Below, one piece after another: positions 1 through 10,739 of a stretch of 64,000 nt of DNA. The notes below the pieces were generated by a model that saw only the letters and a list, made by a program, of their open reading frames with translations, was not told the DNA's origin and searched no databases. The stretch covers positions 87,515,795 to 87,579,794 of the forward strand of contig NC_134843.1 in assembly GCF_965363235.1 (NCBI RefSeq), written 5' to 3'. How positions within the stretch are numbered: the first letter of the stretch is position 1; every line of letters begins with the position of its first letter. Position numbers and translations under genes: made by a program. This stretch comes from Mytilus galloprovincialis. Lineage: Eukaryota; Mollusca; Bivalvia; Mytilida; Mytilidae.

Positions 1-149
1 ATTTCGCAATGAACCCACTGCAAATCAAGAGGAAGAAACAACCACACATATGTTCCTGTTACAATAAGATTTGAAATGTAAATGTATTACATAATCCGTA
101 TCGCCCTTGTCATGTTAGATGCAAGATTGAAAATAAAAATACAAAAAAT
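1..149 (-). promoter_or_regulatory. Upstream promoter module of an fp-3S gene lying left of the window
   Basis: Read on the minus strand, this stretch matches the module upstream of the other S genes: the ACATGACAAGGG box, the GGAACATATGTGTG box and the TTTCTTCCTCTTGATT box in the same order and spacing. It is closest to the minus-strand module of pseudogene C, sharing the GACAAGGGCGATACGG form and the same GTTCATTGCG tail, at a constant offset of 19004 bases. By that alignment the partner's start codon would lie about 82 bases left of position 1. Whether that gene is intact cannot be seen here. Confidence 0.75.
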
Positions 150-289
150 GCCAAAATGATTAAAAATAAATTGCTCAGAGAAAAATTTAAGGTCTTTCCA
201 CCAGGAAGGATATATTTTGATATAAAAATATCAAAATTTGAATTGAATGTGAATTTTAGCGACAAATGACAGCTTATTGTACGATTGGT
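150..289. promoter_or_regulatory. Central spacer of a head-to-head (bidirectional) fp-3S promoter
   Basis: This spacer of about 140 bases lies between two inverted copies of the S promoter module. Its edges are the inverted GTATTTTTATTTTC tracts. The same spacer is present at 19154-19293 in the opposite orientation, although the flanking modules there are in the same orientation as here. It may hold shared regulatory sites, but I recognise no specific one. Confidence 0.65.
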
Positions 290-446
290 ATTTTTTGTAT
301 TTTTATTTTCATTCTTGCATCTAACATGACAAGGGATACGGATTATGTAATATATTTACATTTTAAATCTTATTGTAATAGGAACATGTGTGTGATTGTT
401 TCTTCCTCTTGATTTGCAGTGAGTTGATTGAAAATATATATATAAA
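290..446 (+). promoter_or_regulatory. Promoter module and TATA box of fp-3S gene A
   Basis: The conserved upstream module of the cluster ends in a TATA box (TATATATATAAAG, TATAAA at 441-446), 78 bases before the start codon of gene A. In order it holds CTTGCATCTAACATGACAAG, GGATACGGATTATGTAAT, GGAACATGTGTGTGATTG and TTTCTTCCTCTTGATTTGC. The same boxes precede S genes D, E and G. A diverged version precedes F gene B and both F pseudogenes that keep exon 1. Transcription probably starts about 25-30 bases after the TATA box. That it directs foot-gland expression is an inference from the gene it serves. Confidence 0.7.
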
Positions 447-523
447 GCGCAGACAATATTCAGCCGAATAAAAGTATTTCTCAACAATCAGCGTATCCTT
501 GCAAACGGTTAGATCAAGAAGCA

Positions 524-2732
524 ATGAAGACATTCAGTTTCACAGTTATGATGGCTTTAGTCCTAATTGGATTATTTGCCGTGCAGAGTGGTAAGTAAAG
601 ATTATTTATGTCCTTTTTGGTAATATAGATATTCTACTGTTTCGTTTCTTAAACCTCATTGGCTTTCAAATAATTGCCTTTGAGCATTCCGGATAAAGGT
701 AAATGCAAAAAAGTGCTTTAGGCGTAAGACATTTATAACATGATGTTTTCAATTTGTTTTATCAAACTTTTAAAATCTATAAAATGGCGGATAACTTTTC
801 ATAAGCACAAAATATATAAACAAAAATCCAGTGTCTTTGTAAAAGCTTCGTCATATTCAATATAACGGTTTAACAATATAACCAAATTTAAAACGAAACT
901 GTCGTACAAGTGAGAGGTTTAGCGCTTTAAAACCAGGTAAAATCCACCATTTCTACATTTGAAAATGCCTGCACCAAGTCAAGAATATGACAGGTATTGT
1001 CCATTCATTTTTTATGTGTTTTGTCATTTGATTTTGCCATGTGATTATGGACTTGCCGATTTGATTTTCCTCTAAGTTCAGTATTTTTGTGATTTGACTT
1101 TTTGAAACAGTTAAACTCATTCTTTATGTCTATCAAATTGCGAAATCATAACAACAATCGAAACAGGAAGATTTAATGATTTGCTTTCAGAATTATTTGC
1201 TCTTCTATTTGTCATTAATTCGAAATTGTTGAAAACAAGTTATTGATTATTTGCTATAGATTGTTTTCCACGTATATTTTGAAAATTCTGTTTATATATT
1301 TATCTTATTATCATTTACTGACACATGACAAATTATAATGTAAGATTTATTTTCACTCTAATTAATTTATCCATATATTTTTCTGGTATTTTTTTTTTTT
1401 TTTTACAAAGAAACAAGTTTCAAACAGCGATTATAAAAACATTTGTTCCATACTTAACAAAGATGATTTATATTTTTATAATCCTTTTTTCAGATGCAGG
1501 CTATGTAAGTTTTGAAATTTTTAAAAACTTTTATATGACATGAAAATCATAACGTACGACGCTTACCTCGACACCAGAAAAAAAACAAATGAATAAAAAC
1601 AGTCACACACAATGAATTTCTATTTAACAATTTAGTGAAGTCATATAATTTGCGTAGATTTTGATAACGGGTTTTATATAAATTTAACAATAAAAATCCA
1701 AGACAATTTTCTTATAATATTATCAATGGTAATCGTTCTGGGTCAAACATTTTTGACGATTTAGTTTCAGAACATAAATTTGATCAAATGCAACTGATAA
1801 GGTTTTGTCTCAACGAATACAAGCCGTCCTGGTGCAATATTGGAAGAGTCATAAAGCCTGTTTTTGTTTTGGTTTTCGAGTATATTGCCGTATCGTTTGG
1901 TCGGGGTGTTTTCCCTTTTTTTACCAGAGCATTATCATTTTGACTGTTGAATTTAAATGTCTATTTGGTAACATTGGCCACTCTTTTACAGAGTGTTATA
2001 TCTTTATTAATCTGCCGGTTTAAGAATTGAACAAACACAGTAATTGACCACGTTTTCAAATGCAACACGATTTCATATCATTCTTCTTGTATAACAAAAG
2101 GGTATACTTACTTAGTAAAACACAAGTATTGCAAAATGTGTTGATCATTTCTTTTTTTTTTTTTTTTTTTTGGGGTGTTTCCTCAATTTTGAATTTTAGA
2201 TATAACTGCAATATATATTCAAATATTTATTAATTTATTTGAAAAAATCCCCATTCCTTAATTCACTGTTTCTAAAGAGTGGCACACGTGTTAACCAAAG
2301 ATAAATCAACCTGTTGAAATGGATTGGAGAGTTAAATGTTTTGTGATTACTATAATGTTAACTACCTGCAGTTGCTGAATTGTCACCAATCTGTAAGATA
2401 CAAATATTGATAAATGTATATATAATAGGAATGGATGAAACAAAATAAACAAGAAGGCGGCAGCTACTTAATAATATTGATATAGTGTCATTGTTTTAAT
2501 TGATATTACGCAGTTTTTAATTGCCTTATATTTCAACATCATCGTTTATTCAATCTTTAATCTTTTTGTCTTCATATTTTAGGGTTATTATCCAGGATAT
2601 GGTTTACCATACAACAATGGTTACCATGGTTATAACGGATACACAGGCTATCACGGAAATTATGGGTGGAATAAAGGCTGGAATAACGGTCCCTGGGGAG
2701 GACCATACGGAAACAAAGGCTACATATATTAA
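524..2732 (+). CDS. fp-3: Foot protein 3, slow (S) variant, gene A: intact three-exon gene
   Basis: Secreted byssal plaque adhesive of 75 residues. Coding exons are 524-590, 1494-1504 (11 bases) and 2583-2732, all with GT-AG borders (phase 1, then phase 0). Exon 1 encodes the signal peptide MKTFSFTVMMALVLIGLFAV plus QS. The microexon completes Asp and adds Ala-Gly-Tyr, so cleavage after SDA would leave a mature protein of 51 residues starting GYGYYPGYG. The mature part has 13 Tyr, no Arg, two Lys and repeated GYHGYNGY-type turns, with GWNKGWNNGPWGG near the C-terminus. This matches the low-charge fp-3S type as I know it from Mytilus. Tyr is probably hydroxylated to Dopa (family knowledge). 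The start is fixed by the conserved CAATGAA context and the signal peptide. An AATTAAA lies about 35 bases after the stop. Intron 1 holds old repeat copies at 640-760 and 885-1120, and intron 2 at 1805-2040. Confidence 0.9.
640..1120 (+). repeat. Old dispersed repeat copies in intron 1 of gene A
   Basis: Two bivalve-type dispersed repeats lie here. The first (about 640-760) carries the CATTCCGGATAAAGGTAAAT motif and an AAAAGTGCTTTA tail. The second (about 885-1120) carries GTACAAGTGAGAGGTTTAGC and AAACCAGGTAAAATCCACCA. Both occur at the same intron place in gene D (about 19670-20110), and the first also in genes E and G and pseudogene C. They were therefore inserted before the genes duplicated. 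I see no coding capacity. Confidence 0.6.
1805..2040 (+). repeat. Old dispersed repeat in intron 2 of gene A
   Basis: A common bivalve repeat marked by TATATTGCCGTATCGTTTGG, ACCAGAGCATTATCATTTTG and TTGGCCACTCTTTTACAGAG. The same copy sits in intron 2 of genes D (20810-21045) and E (29970-30215), in G in diverged form (about 50780-51120), and in pseudogene C on the other strand (about 17155-17425). It is an ancestral insertion of the gene family. The open frames over it are chance. Confidence 0.6.
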
Positions 2733-3664
2733 CTAAAACTATCAATGTTGATATGAATGACAGATAATTAAATCTTTACTGATTTTCGACTTGATTTTTA
2801 TTTGTATATAGTTTTCTATCATTATAGTTATAGTTTATTGATTTGCTGACGAAAAATAAACAAATGTTTTTTAAATTGTATTGAAACAAAACTATATTAT
2901 CTGGCAGTTTAGGTATATAATCTTGAAGGAGCTTCACTTTGTTTAATAACTTTTATATCCAAAAACGAGGTATTATCAGGGCCATTATTTTGGCCATTGG
3001 AATTGCAGAAAAATGTTTGGGTGTTGGTATTGACTGAAGAAATGTCATTTAAAATAGAAATTCATTTATGGTTCAATCTAGCTTGAATTTTTCCATACTC
3101 GATGTCTTGCTAGTAAATTTCAGTTTTCAATTTCTATGCTATGGTACGAACGATTTTGATTTGAGCTCTGGTGGCTAGTTTTCTCAATGACATTCATACC
3201 ACATCTTTATATATTTTCATATTTCATACAGATATCTAAGAACGAAACAAATACTAATCGTTTAACATGGTGTTGTTAGAAAATGACTTCTTGCATAGAT
3301 TCTAAAATACCAATTTATTTATCAAATTTCATCAGATCATTAGAAAGAAGATCAAAGTTAATGTAAACACTTTAAACTAGGGAATCACATATACTCTAAA
3401 GAAAGCTTCGACAATGAAAGTGTTTCCTTGTACATATGAATACCTGCTATGCGAAACCAAACTCGAAAAGACACAAACATGACAACTAAAAAAAAACAGT
3501 TATATATAATTTGCAAGGGTTTTTCGAACATTTTTATAAGTTAAATATGTTAAAAGCAGATTCTAGCAAAACTCTGGTTAATGTTACTTATTTCAACATC
3601 TATATAATTCTTTCAATGAGTAATTATGATGAAATAACCTACATTTCTTGGATTTCCTCTTTTC
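2733..3664. other. S-to-F intergenic region of the A-B pair, no gene seen
   Basis: This is the 3' flank of gene A. It is homologous, in the same order, to 15461-16380 (inverted) and 30960-31560. It includes a short bivalve repeat fragment at about 3150-3255 (CTAGTTTTCTCAATGACATT, then CATACCACATCTT). I see no coding signal. Confidence 0.6.
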
Positions 3665-3827
3665 AATTTCCATTCTTGCAAATAATTTGACAATGTATAC
3701 AGATTATGTTATGTACTGACATTTGTGTTTTAACTTTGATCTCATTATAACAGGAACACGTGTGTGATTATTTCTTCCTCTTGATTAACAGATCTTCAGT
3801 GAGTTGATTAAACAAAGTATATATAAA
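3665..3827 (+). promoter_or_regulatory. Promoter module and TATA box of fp-3F gene B
   Basis: This is the F version of the cluster module, ending at TATATATAAA (3818-3827), 82 bases before the start codon. It retains CTTGCAAATAATTTGACAAT, TACAGATTATGTTATG, AGGAACACGTGTGTGATTAT and TTTCTTCCTCTTGATTAACA. Against the S version it has a short insertion (ACAGATCT) before CAGTGAGTTGATT. The conservation across S and F genes suggests one regulatory inheritance. Confidence 0.7.
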
Positions 3828-3909
3828 GCGCAGACAACTGTCAATAAGAATAAAGGATAATTTTCAGTAATCAGCTTCTTTCTCCAAATAGTTTGAATAG
3901 AAAACAATT

Positions 3910-5091
3910 ATGAATAATATCAGTGTCGCAGTGTTGGTGGCTTTAGTCCTTATTGGATCATTTGCTGTGCAAAGTGGTAAGTAAAATTTTGTCTTGAAAA
4001 TGTTGTATATTACAATTTGTTGATAGATATTCTTTTGCTGTATTTTTTTGTTTAAATTTCAATGATTGCAAAAGTTTCCGAGATCAGTCTCTATAAAAAT
4101 ATCTATTCAAAATATAAGTGAAAGAGTAAACCATTTCAAAACATCAAATTTAATTGTATTATTGTAGTAATTAAACTAAGCCATTTAAATTATACACCAT
4201 ACCATAGAAAAAAATTAAACATGCAACTTTTCTTTACTTCTTATTATATCAATCACAAAATAGTAATCTTTATTTATCGTGAAATCATATCCATTTAAAT
4301 GCAAACTAGGTAAATGCTGCATTATTGACCGTTTGTTAAATAATATCAAAATACCTCAGTATATCACAGTTTTGTTTTTTCATTAAGATGTTTATATTTG
4401 ATATGTTATTAAGCCTGGTAAATAATGAACTTATACATTAGATTTACGAACATTCCTCATTGAGTAACAAAAAAACTCATTCATTGTTGATTTGTTTTTT
4501 AGATGCGAGTGATGTAAGTTTGTTTATTTAGTTTTGAAAGTGACATAACAAGACTAAACTATTTAATGTATTGAATAGATATAATTTAAATACTATACAA
4601 TATTGGGTTAAATGAACATTATAAGAGATATATGAGAACCCTTGTTCATATAAATTGTTAGCAAATACAAGTATAAATAATATGCATTGTATCAGGTGTA
4701 TCTTTATTCCATTGATCCGATGCAACATGTCTAAATGTTTTAAACTGTTTTAAAATATAAATATATTTCGAGGGACTGTGATATAACGAGCTTCAAATCA
4801 ACAGTCATTTAAATCATATGCAAGTTTGTTCATACACAAGTATTATGATTTGATTGTTAATATTACGAACTTTTTGAATTTTTATATTTTTTGTCACTAA
4901 AATTGATTCTGATTTGTATCGTTTCAACATTTCAGTATTATGGTCCAAACTATGGTCCTTCAAGACGTTGGGGAGGTTATGGCAACTATAACAGATACAA
5001 TGGCAGACGTTATGGCGGTTATGGTGGAAATAAAGGCTGGAACAGAGGGTGGAGACGAGGTTCCTGGGGACGACGAAAATATAATTATTAA
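3910..5091 (+). CDS. fp-3: Foot protein 3, fast (F, Arg-rich) variant, gene B: intact three-exon gene
   Basis: Byssal interfacial adhesive of 77 residues and the only intact F gene in the window. Exons are 3910-3976, 4503-4513 (11 bases) and 4936-5091, with GT-AG borders. The precursor begins MNNISVAVLVALVLIGSFAV, which I recognise as the fp-3 signal peptide. The microexon encodes Asp-Ala-Ser-Asp, and cleavage after SDA leaves a 53-residue mature protein starting SDYYGPNYGPSRRWGGYG. It has 10 Tyr, 10 Arg and 4 Trp, with the family motifs YYGPNYGP, NYNRYN, GRRYGGY, KGWNRGW and a basic C-terminus GRRKYNY. In known fp-3F proteins Tyr is converted to Dopa and Arg partly to 4-hydroxyarginine; that is family knowledge. 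Differences from the fp-3 I remember are Trp for Tyr after SRR and a longer SWGRRKYNY tail. AATAAA is at 5161-5166. The introns are short (526 and 422 bases). Confidence 0.93.
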
Positions 5092-5166
5092 AACAAGGAT
5101 ATTTTTATAAGTGTTAGTACAGCAACATATTAACTATCTGTATGGAATCGAATGATAGATAATAAA

Positions 5167-5990
5167 GTATTTTCTCATCATTCCTTATTTATGCGCTCAT
5201 TAATCTTTGTCGTTATGGTTGGTTGAGTAGAAGACAGCATTGATAACAAAAAAAAACAATCATAACATCCATACTTTTTTCAATAAAAACCAACAGTCAC
5301 AAACATAAAGATTATATAAATCGTATGTGGATATTCAAAAAATAAGTCTTACGGTTCGATTTCCTTAATCACTGTAGTATGTTTTATTAAAAGAAAAATA
5401 TGCGTCATGAAAAAGTAATTTCTGTAACTTATTTTCGCGGATACTTGATTTCGCGTTTTACCCTTTCTAGACCACTTCGCGGCTATTTCATTTCGTGATT
5501 GACTGAATTACTTGATGAAGTTAAAAAAGCAGTAATCCAAGTTTTACATATTCGCGACGATTATTTGCATTTTTTTCTTACTCGCAAAAGCATCTAAAAT
5601 AAATAGCACGCAAAAATAAGTTGGTTTAAAGAACCATCAGATAAAATACCAAGGAAGTTTAGTTAGGTCTACACCGACATCCAATTAAATTATTTAACTT
5701 TGTTAACTGGTGCCACATTTGGAGCAGAATCTGCTTACCCTTCCGGAGCACCTGAGATATCAAATTTTACCAAAGGGACATTCAAACTCAGAAGTCGAAA
5801 ATAAACCAAAAACGCCATGGCTAACACAGTTAGAAAACAGAAAGAGAGACATTTTAGATGCAACAAATATGAAATCTTCAATCTAAAGGACGAAACGAAA
5901 GAAAGAGAAGAGACAGTTTTATGATCAATAAATGAATAAAATTGAACGTAGAATAATTTACTATACACAATTATATCTGTTTGTACCGAT
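5167..5990 (+). repeat. Downstream flank of the F gene, duplicated across the array
   Basis: The flank runs from the poly(A) signal through GTTGAGTAGAAGACAGCATT (about 5220), TCTACACCGACATCCAATTA (about 5670), ACTGGTGCCACATTTGGAGC (about 5706) and AGAGAGACATTTTAGATGCA (about 5842). The same series follows pseudogene F (37500-39000) and the relic (23330-23560), and occurs inverted at 9838-10440. The GCCACATNTGGANC / CTTACCCTTCCGGAGCACCT part is a repeat I know from other bivalve loci. No gene is supported. Confidence 0.7.
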
Positions 5991-7747
5991 AAGCTGCCAA
6001 AATATAATTATGATCCGATAATATATGGATTACGACAAAGGTCAGGTGAAGATATATTATTAGAGCAGAGGAGAGGACAACTTTAGAAATTTAAATAACC
6101 TTAATACCTCATGATATTTAAAAAGCTCATTTGAAAGCTGATGTGGTGTACTTATACGTGATATTTTGCAATATGAAATTTATAAAAATGACCATAAAAT
6201 TAATAACACCGAAGAGCTGACTACTGCGCTGGTGATACCCTCAGAGCCGAAACGTCAAACAACAATGAAAATATTTCTCGTAAATATAAAAGAGGGTACA
6301 ATCTTGCCGTAAATCAAGGTCACAGGTCATCAATACAAAACAATTCGTTTTTTTTTTCTGGAAAACCGATCCAGTTAATTCAATTAAAAAACGATCAAAT
6401 CAAGACATTTCATTGCTGCAGCATTTATCACAGAGTTTTCGTTCATATTCTGTTAATTTAAATAATATTTCATTACTACCAGAATCGCAAATAGAATTTG
6501 GCAACATTTACTACAACTCGCATACTCTTGGCAATGACCGGAGCCAATTTTAACAAGACAGTAGAAGTATCCATTTACTTGAATACAAAACAAATCAGAC
6601 ACACCTAAAAACCAAACAAACCCTACAATTATAATCACTTTCTCGGTTAAATTCAATATGAACAAATAAATATCAATAAAAAACAGAATTAGAAAATCAA
6701 AAGGCTTCGGAAGTTCTAAAATGAACATGAAATCAGCTTCATTTATGATTACAAATTACCTTCGTTTAATCGCATATAACTAGAAACCACAATAACAATA
6801 TGTGACAAATATTCGGACTCGAAATCTTGATAAAAAGCTGATATTCAGCCAAATAATTATCTTAGGTTATCTTCGTACCAGAATATACTACACACTAATA
6901 CAAAGAAAAACACACAATAAAATATCAATTGAAATGCCTTAACTCAATAAAAAGACACATTGAAAAGCAAAATCACAAAAATATTTATCTCCGTTAACTA
7001 ATAAACGTAAGTTACCACATACTGAACAAATAAATGTAATCTTTGACACAATGTAAACACATTACAAATGAATAAGAGGCTCTTATGAGCCTGTGTCGAT
7101 CACTTTGTTCTATGTGCATATTAAACAACATATCAAACAAAGGACATTCTCCAACATTGTAGACCGAGTAAAGACTTGTTTTACTGATCTTTTAGTCTAT
7201 CTAGTTTCTATCTTCTTTAAATTTTGCTCAAAACACAAAAGAAGGTAAATAAAGTTCTAAGTAAGGTCAATTACTCCTATGAAAAGTGAGAAACTACTAA
7301 CTATAACTCTTTTAATAACAAATTAAAACGTATGAGTAATTATAATCAAAAACATATCACAGTTTTCATGAAAATAGGCAAAAATGAAAAAAAAACGGTG
7401 AAATTTATGGGCAATAATTACTATAGGAATTTGTCCAACAGTTTTTACGTTAATTTTTGAGAATTTTCAGAAATGCTGATTAATTGATAACGGATATCAA
7501 TAATGGATTCTACACATCAATAGGATAATACAACTTAAATGCTTCATCTAAAAAGGAGGAATTTACAGAATAAGTAACAGGTTACAGGAGGTATATATTA
7601 AACATAATAAGACGAGATATAACACAAATAAGGTAAACATTGAAAAACAAACAATAAGCCCATATAGATAAATATCCAGTGTTTATTTCACAAATATAGA
7701 AAGATTGTCTTGAGTTACAGATTATATGTGTGATAGTTGTATATCTT

Positions 7748-7783
<36 letters not shown>

Positions 7784-7865
7784 TCTACTCTACCTAGTTA
7801 GTTTATGGTTCTATGTTTCTTTTGTCGTTTTTTTTTTTTTTTTTGTTTTTTTTTTTTTTTTTTTT
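5991..7865. other. Centre of the inverted duplication: repeat fragments and poly(T), no gene
   Basis: No coding region is supported. I see a fragment of the common bivalve repeat with GGTGATACCCTCAGAGCCGA at about 6165-6265, a short copy of the MITE with GAGCCTGTGTCGATCACTTT at about 7076-7420, and long T runs at 7749-7780 and 7831-7865. The GAGCCAATTTTAACAAGACA stretch at 6541 recurs at about 41153, showing that this is part of the array's repeated flank. Frames of 70-90 codons here are AT-rich and show no protein signature. Confidence 0.5.
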
Positions 7866-9520
7866 ATTATTATTAACATCTGCATTCCTGGAACAGGTGT
7901 TATTCGGAGGTTTATTTACCATTGTCTTTCTATTTATTTTGATTTTTATGTAATCGATAGTTTGTAGGAGTATTTTTTGTTATACTTTTTTTTCGAAGGC
8001 TTAATGGTTGCCTCTCCTTGATACTTACTTTCAACCGCAATTTTAAACGCTGAATGTATTTCATTTTATACATTTGTGTTCAAATTGGTGTACACCAATA
8101 ATTATAAAAACACTTAAATCTAGAATTACAACTGTTTAATCAACATTTGCATTTCTCAATGGTTTCATTTCACTGCAAATAATGCATTGCTGAATATGTG
8201 ATCAACTTAAATAGACATTTTACGAAATACATTTAACCTTGCAAACCCATGCTCCTGGTTTTATATTTGTAAAATATATATCAAAATATATATCAACGTT
8301 TACAGTTAAACACATTAACTGTCCATACAGGCTTAATTCATTTTTTTATAAATCAGAACTATATATAGTTACAAGTATGGTCGACGGACTATGTGAATAT
8401 CAAACATTGTCACCCTCAATCAGGTTAAAATACTTCTTATTTGAGTTGCTGTCCTAAAATAACGGATTTGTTCTATTTTTGTGTTATTTTTTTTTTTTCT
8501 ATTAATATCGTACTTCGGTACTGGCATGAAAATACGGAGTTTTTTTGTGTTATTAAAATTTACTGTTACAAAATGATAGAAATTATTATAAATTAAGGAA
8601 TGTATCTCCCTCATGCAAAGCTCTGATTCCTTCCACGGATTTGGCTATACTTTTTGTACCTTTTGGATTATAGCTCTTCATCTTTTATATAAGCTTTGGA
8701 TTTCAAATATTTTGGCCACGAGCATCACTGAAGAGACATGTATTGTCAAAATGCGCATCTTGTGCAAGAAAATTGGTACCGTTAATTTTATTAATCATGA
8801 ATAGATTTTTAAGTAAAAGAAACAAAATCAGCAAGATAAGTTCTACAATTAAGTCAAATGACCGAAATCGTCAGTTAACTCCATTTAATTTATTTATTTT
8901 GCCAATGTTCTGCGTATTTGCCTTTTAATAAAAACAATTATACTAGATAAATGGAAATTTATAAATCACAAAATTTATAGGACAAGATCTAAAATATATC
9001 AGCATGGCCAAAATTATAAAACAACTTCGTTATAGTTGTTGTTGCATTATTATCATAATTAAGTTTTTTTTGAAAAGTACAAAAGATAAATAGAAATTCG
9101 ATAAAAATATTATCAGCAAGACAATATGAAGATGGATAACAAAAGATCAATTTTTCAATTGTCTTCGTCTTCTTTTAAAAGTTATTGACACGCAAGGTCG
9201 TTACATTTGATCCTTTTGAACAAATACTAGCTTAATATCAGTATTAAAGAGATGATAGGTAAGAAAAACGTTATGTCTACAATGTTGAGTAGAGTCCATT
9301 GAAGATTATGAAGACAAACGAATGTGATTGATGTATATATGCTTATTACAGCCTCTACTTAATTTTTTTCAACAATTTTGTGGCATTAAAAAACAAATTT
9401 GAAACTGAAAATACTTTTAGAAAAGATCGGTATAAACAGTATCAGGTAACACGATTGATTACAAATATTAATCTATCCAAAAAAGAACTCACAGAAAGTG
9501 TTTCATCAAATTTCAAAATC
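7866..9520 (+). repeat. Array intergenic block, first copy (direct repeat of 25.2-28.7 and 42.2-48.6 kb)
   Basis: It begins near CTGCATTCCTGGAACAGGTG and runs through ATCAACATTTGCATTTCTC, GACCGAAATCGTCAGTTAAC and AATTGTCTTCGTCTTC. The same series, in the same orientation, precedes genes E and G. In those places the block leads into an S gene promoter. Here it stops near 9.5 kb and is followed by the inverted B'-C pair. A bivalve repeat copy at 8603-8795 (GGATTTGGCTATACTTTTTG, then CATCACTGAAGAGACATG) is nested in it. No gene is seen. Confidence 0.6.
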
Positions 9521-9589
9521 AACTGCTCAAACGTCAAGTGATAAGTAAACAGCTGGCACATTCCTTACTTGGTACAAGCGTTTCCTTAT

Positions 9590-9837
9590 GTTGAAAATGG
9601 TAACAGCAGTTGATAAGCTGTTATTTAAAGTGTGCATTACATGTTTTCTCCTATTTCGAATAGGCAGAAAAAATATTACAGTCATTTCTGATAATTTAAT
9701 TCTTAATTCCATTTTTAACCGGAGTAAATCATGAAAAAAACGTTCATGACGTCAAGGTCACATGACAAAATTGTGCTTATGAGCTGATGAACAAAACGAC
9801 GCCAGCTAATCAGAAGACGCGTTAAATCCAAAATTAA
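9590..9837 (-). repeat. One arm of a mussel foldback (inverted-repeat) element
   Basis: Read on the minus strand it contains ACGCGTCTTCTGATTAGCTG, TCATGTGACCTTGACGTCAT, GAAATGACTGTAATATTTTT and GTGCACACTTTAAATAA. The same sequence in plus orientation lies at 51665-51885. Only one arm is present here. It sits exactly where the inverted flank (9838 onward) stops matching, so it may mark a rearrangement border. Confidence 0.6.
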
Positions 9838-10440
9838 ATTATATTATGTTCAATATTATTCATTTATCTATCATAAAACCATCTCTTCTCTTTCTTTTGT
9901 TTTGTCACAAAGATTGAAGATTCCATAGCTGTTGCATCTAAAATCTCTTTCTGTTTTCTAACTGTGTGGGCCCTGGCGTTTTCGGTTTGATTTTGACTTC
10001 TCAGTTTCGATGTCCCTTGGGAAATATTTGACATCTCAGGTGTTCTGGAAGGTAAGCAGATCCTGTTCCACATGCGGCACCCGTGAACAAAGTTAAATTT
10101 ATCATTTGGATGTCGATATAGACCTAAATAAACTTCAGTGGTATTTTATCTGATGATACTAAGTAATAGATTTTTCATGACGCAGATTTTTCTTTTAATT
10201 AACATTCACTACAATGGAAATCGAACCGTAAGACTTATTTCTAGAAATATTCACATACGATTCATAACATCTTTATGTTTGTGACTTTTGTTTTTCGTTG
10301 AAAAGAGTATGGATGTTTTTATTTGGTTTTTTTTATCAATGCTGTCTTCTGCTCAATCAACCATAACGACAAAGACTAACGAGAGCATAAACAAGAAATG
10401 AAGAGAAAAGACTTATTAAACTTTATTATCTATCATTCGT
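9838..10440 (-). repeat. Inverted copy of the F-gene downstream flank
   Basis: This is the reverse complement of about 5167-5940: AATGCTGTCTTCTGCTCAAT at about 10340, TCGAACCGTAAGACTTATTT at about 10222, and the CATGTGGAACAGGATCTGCT part at about 10050-10072. With gene B it shows that A-B and C-B' are arms of a large inverted duplication. No gene is supported. Confidence 0.7.
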
Positions 10441-10739
10441 GTCCATACATACAAGTAATATGTTGCTGTACTAACACTTATAAAGATATCATTGTTTCAA
10501 TAATTGTATTTTTGTCGTTCCCATGAACCTCGTCTCCAGCCTCTGTTTCAGCCTTTATTACCGCCATATCCGCCATAACGTCCGGAATATCTATTGTATC
10601 TGTTATAGTTGCCACCTCCACAACGTCAATACAAATCAATTATGATGACAAAATATATAAACATTCATAAAATTCATAATATTGCCAATCAAATAAATAT
10701 ACTAGTGTATGAACAAACTTCCCGATGATTTAAAACAAC

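Noticed and set aside
2521-2736. Frames overlapping exon 3 of S genes in a second frame (also at 16334-16522 and 56495-56680)
   Set aside because: They are shadows of the Tyr/Gly exon. The signal peptide, splice sites and conservation all support the fp-3 frame.
7737-7967. A 76-codon frame rich in Phe
   Set aside because: It is a translation of poly(T) runs and has no start context or homology.
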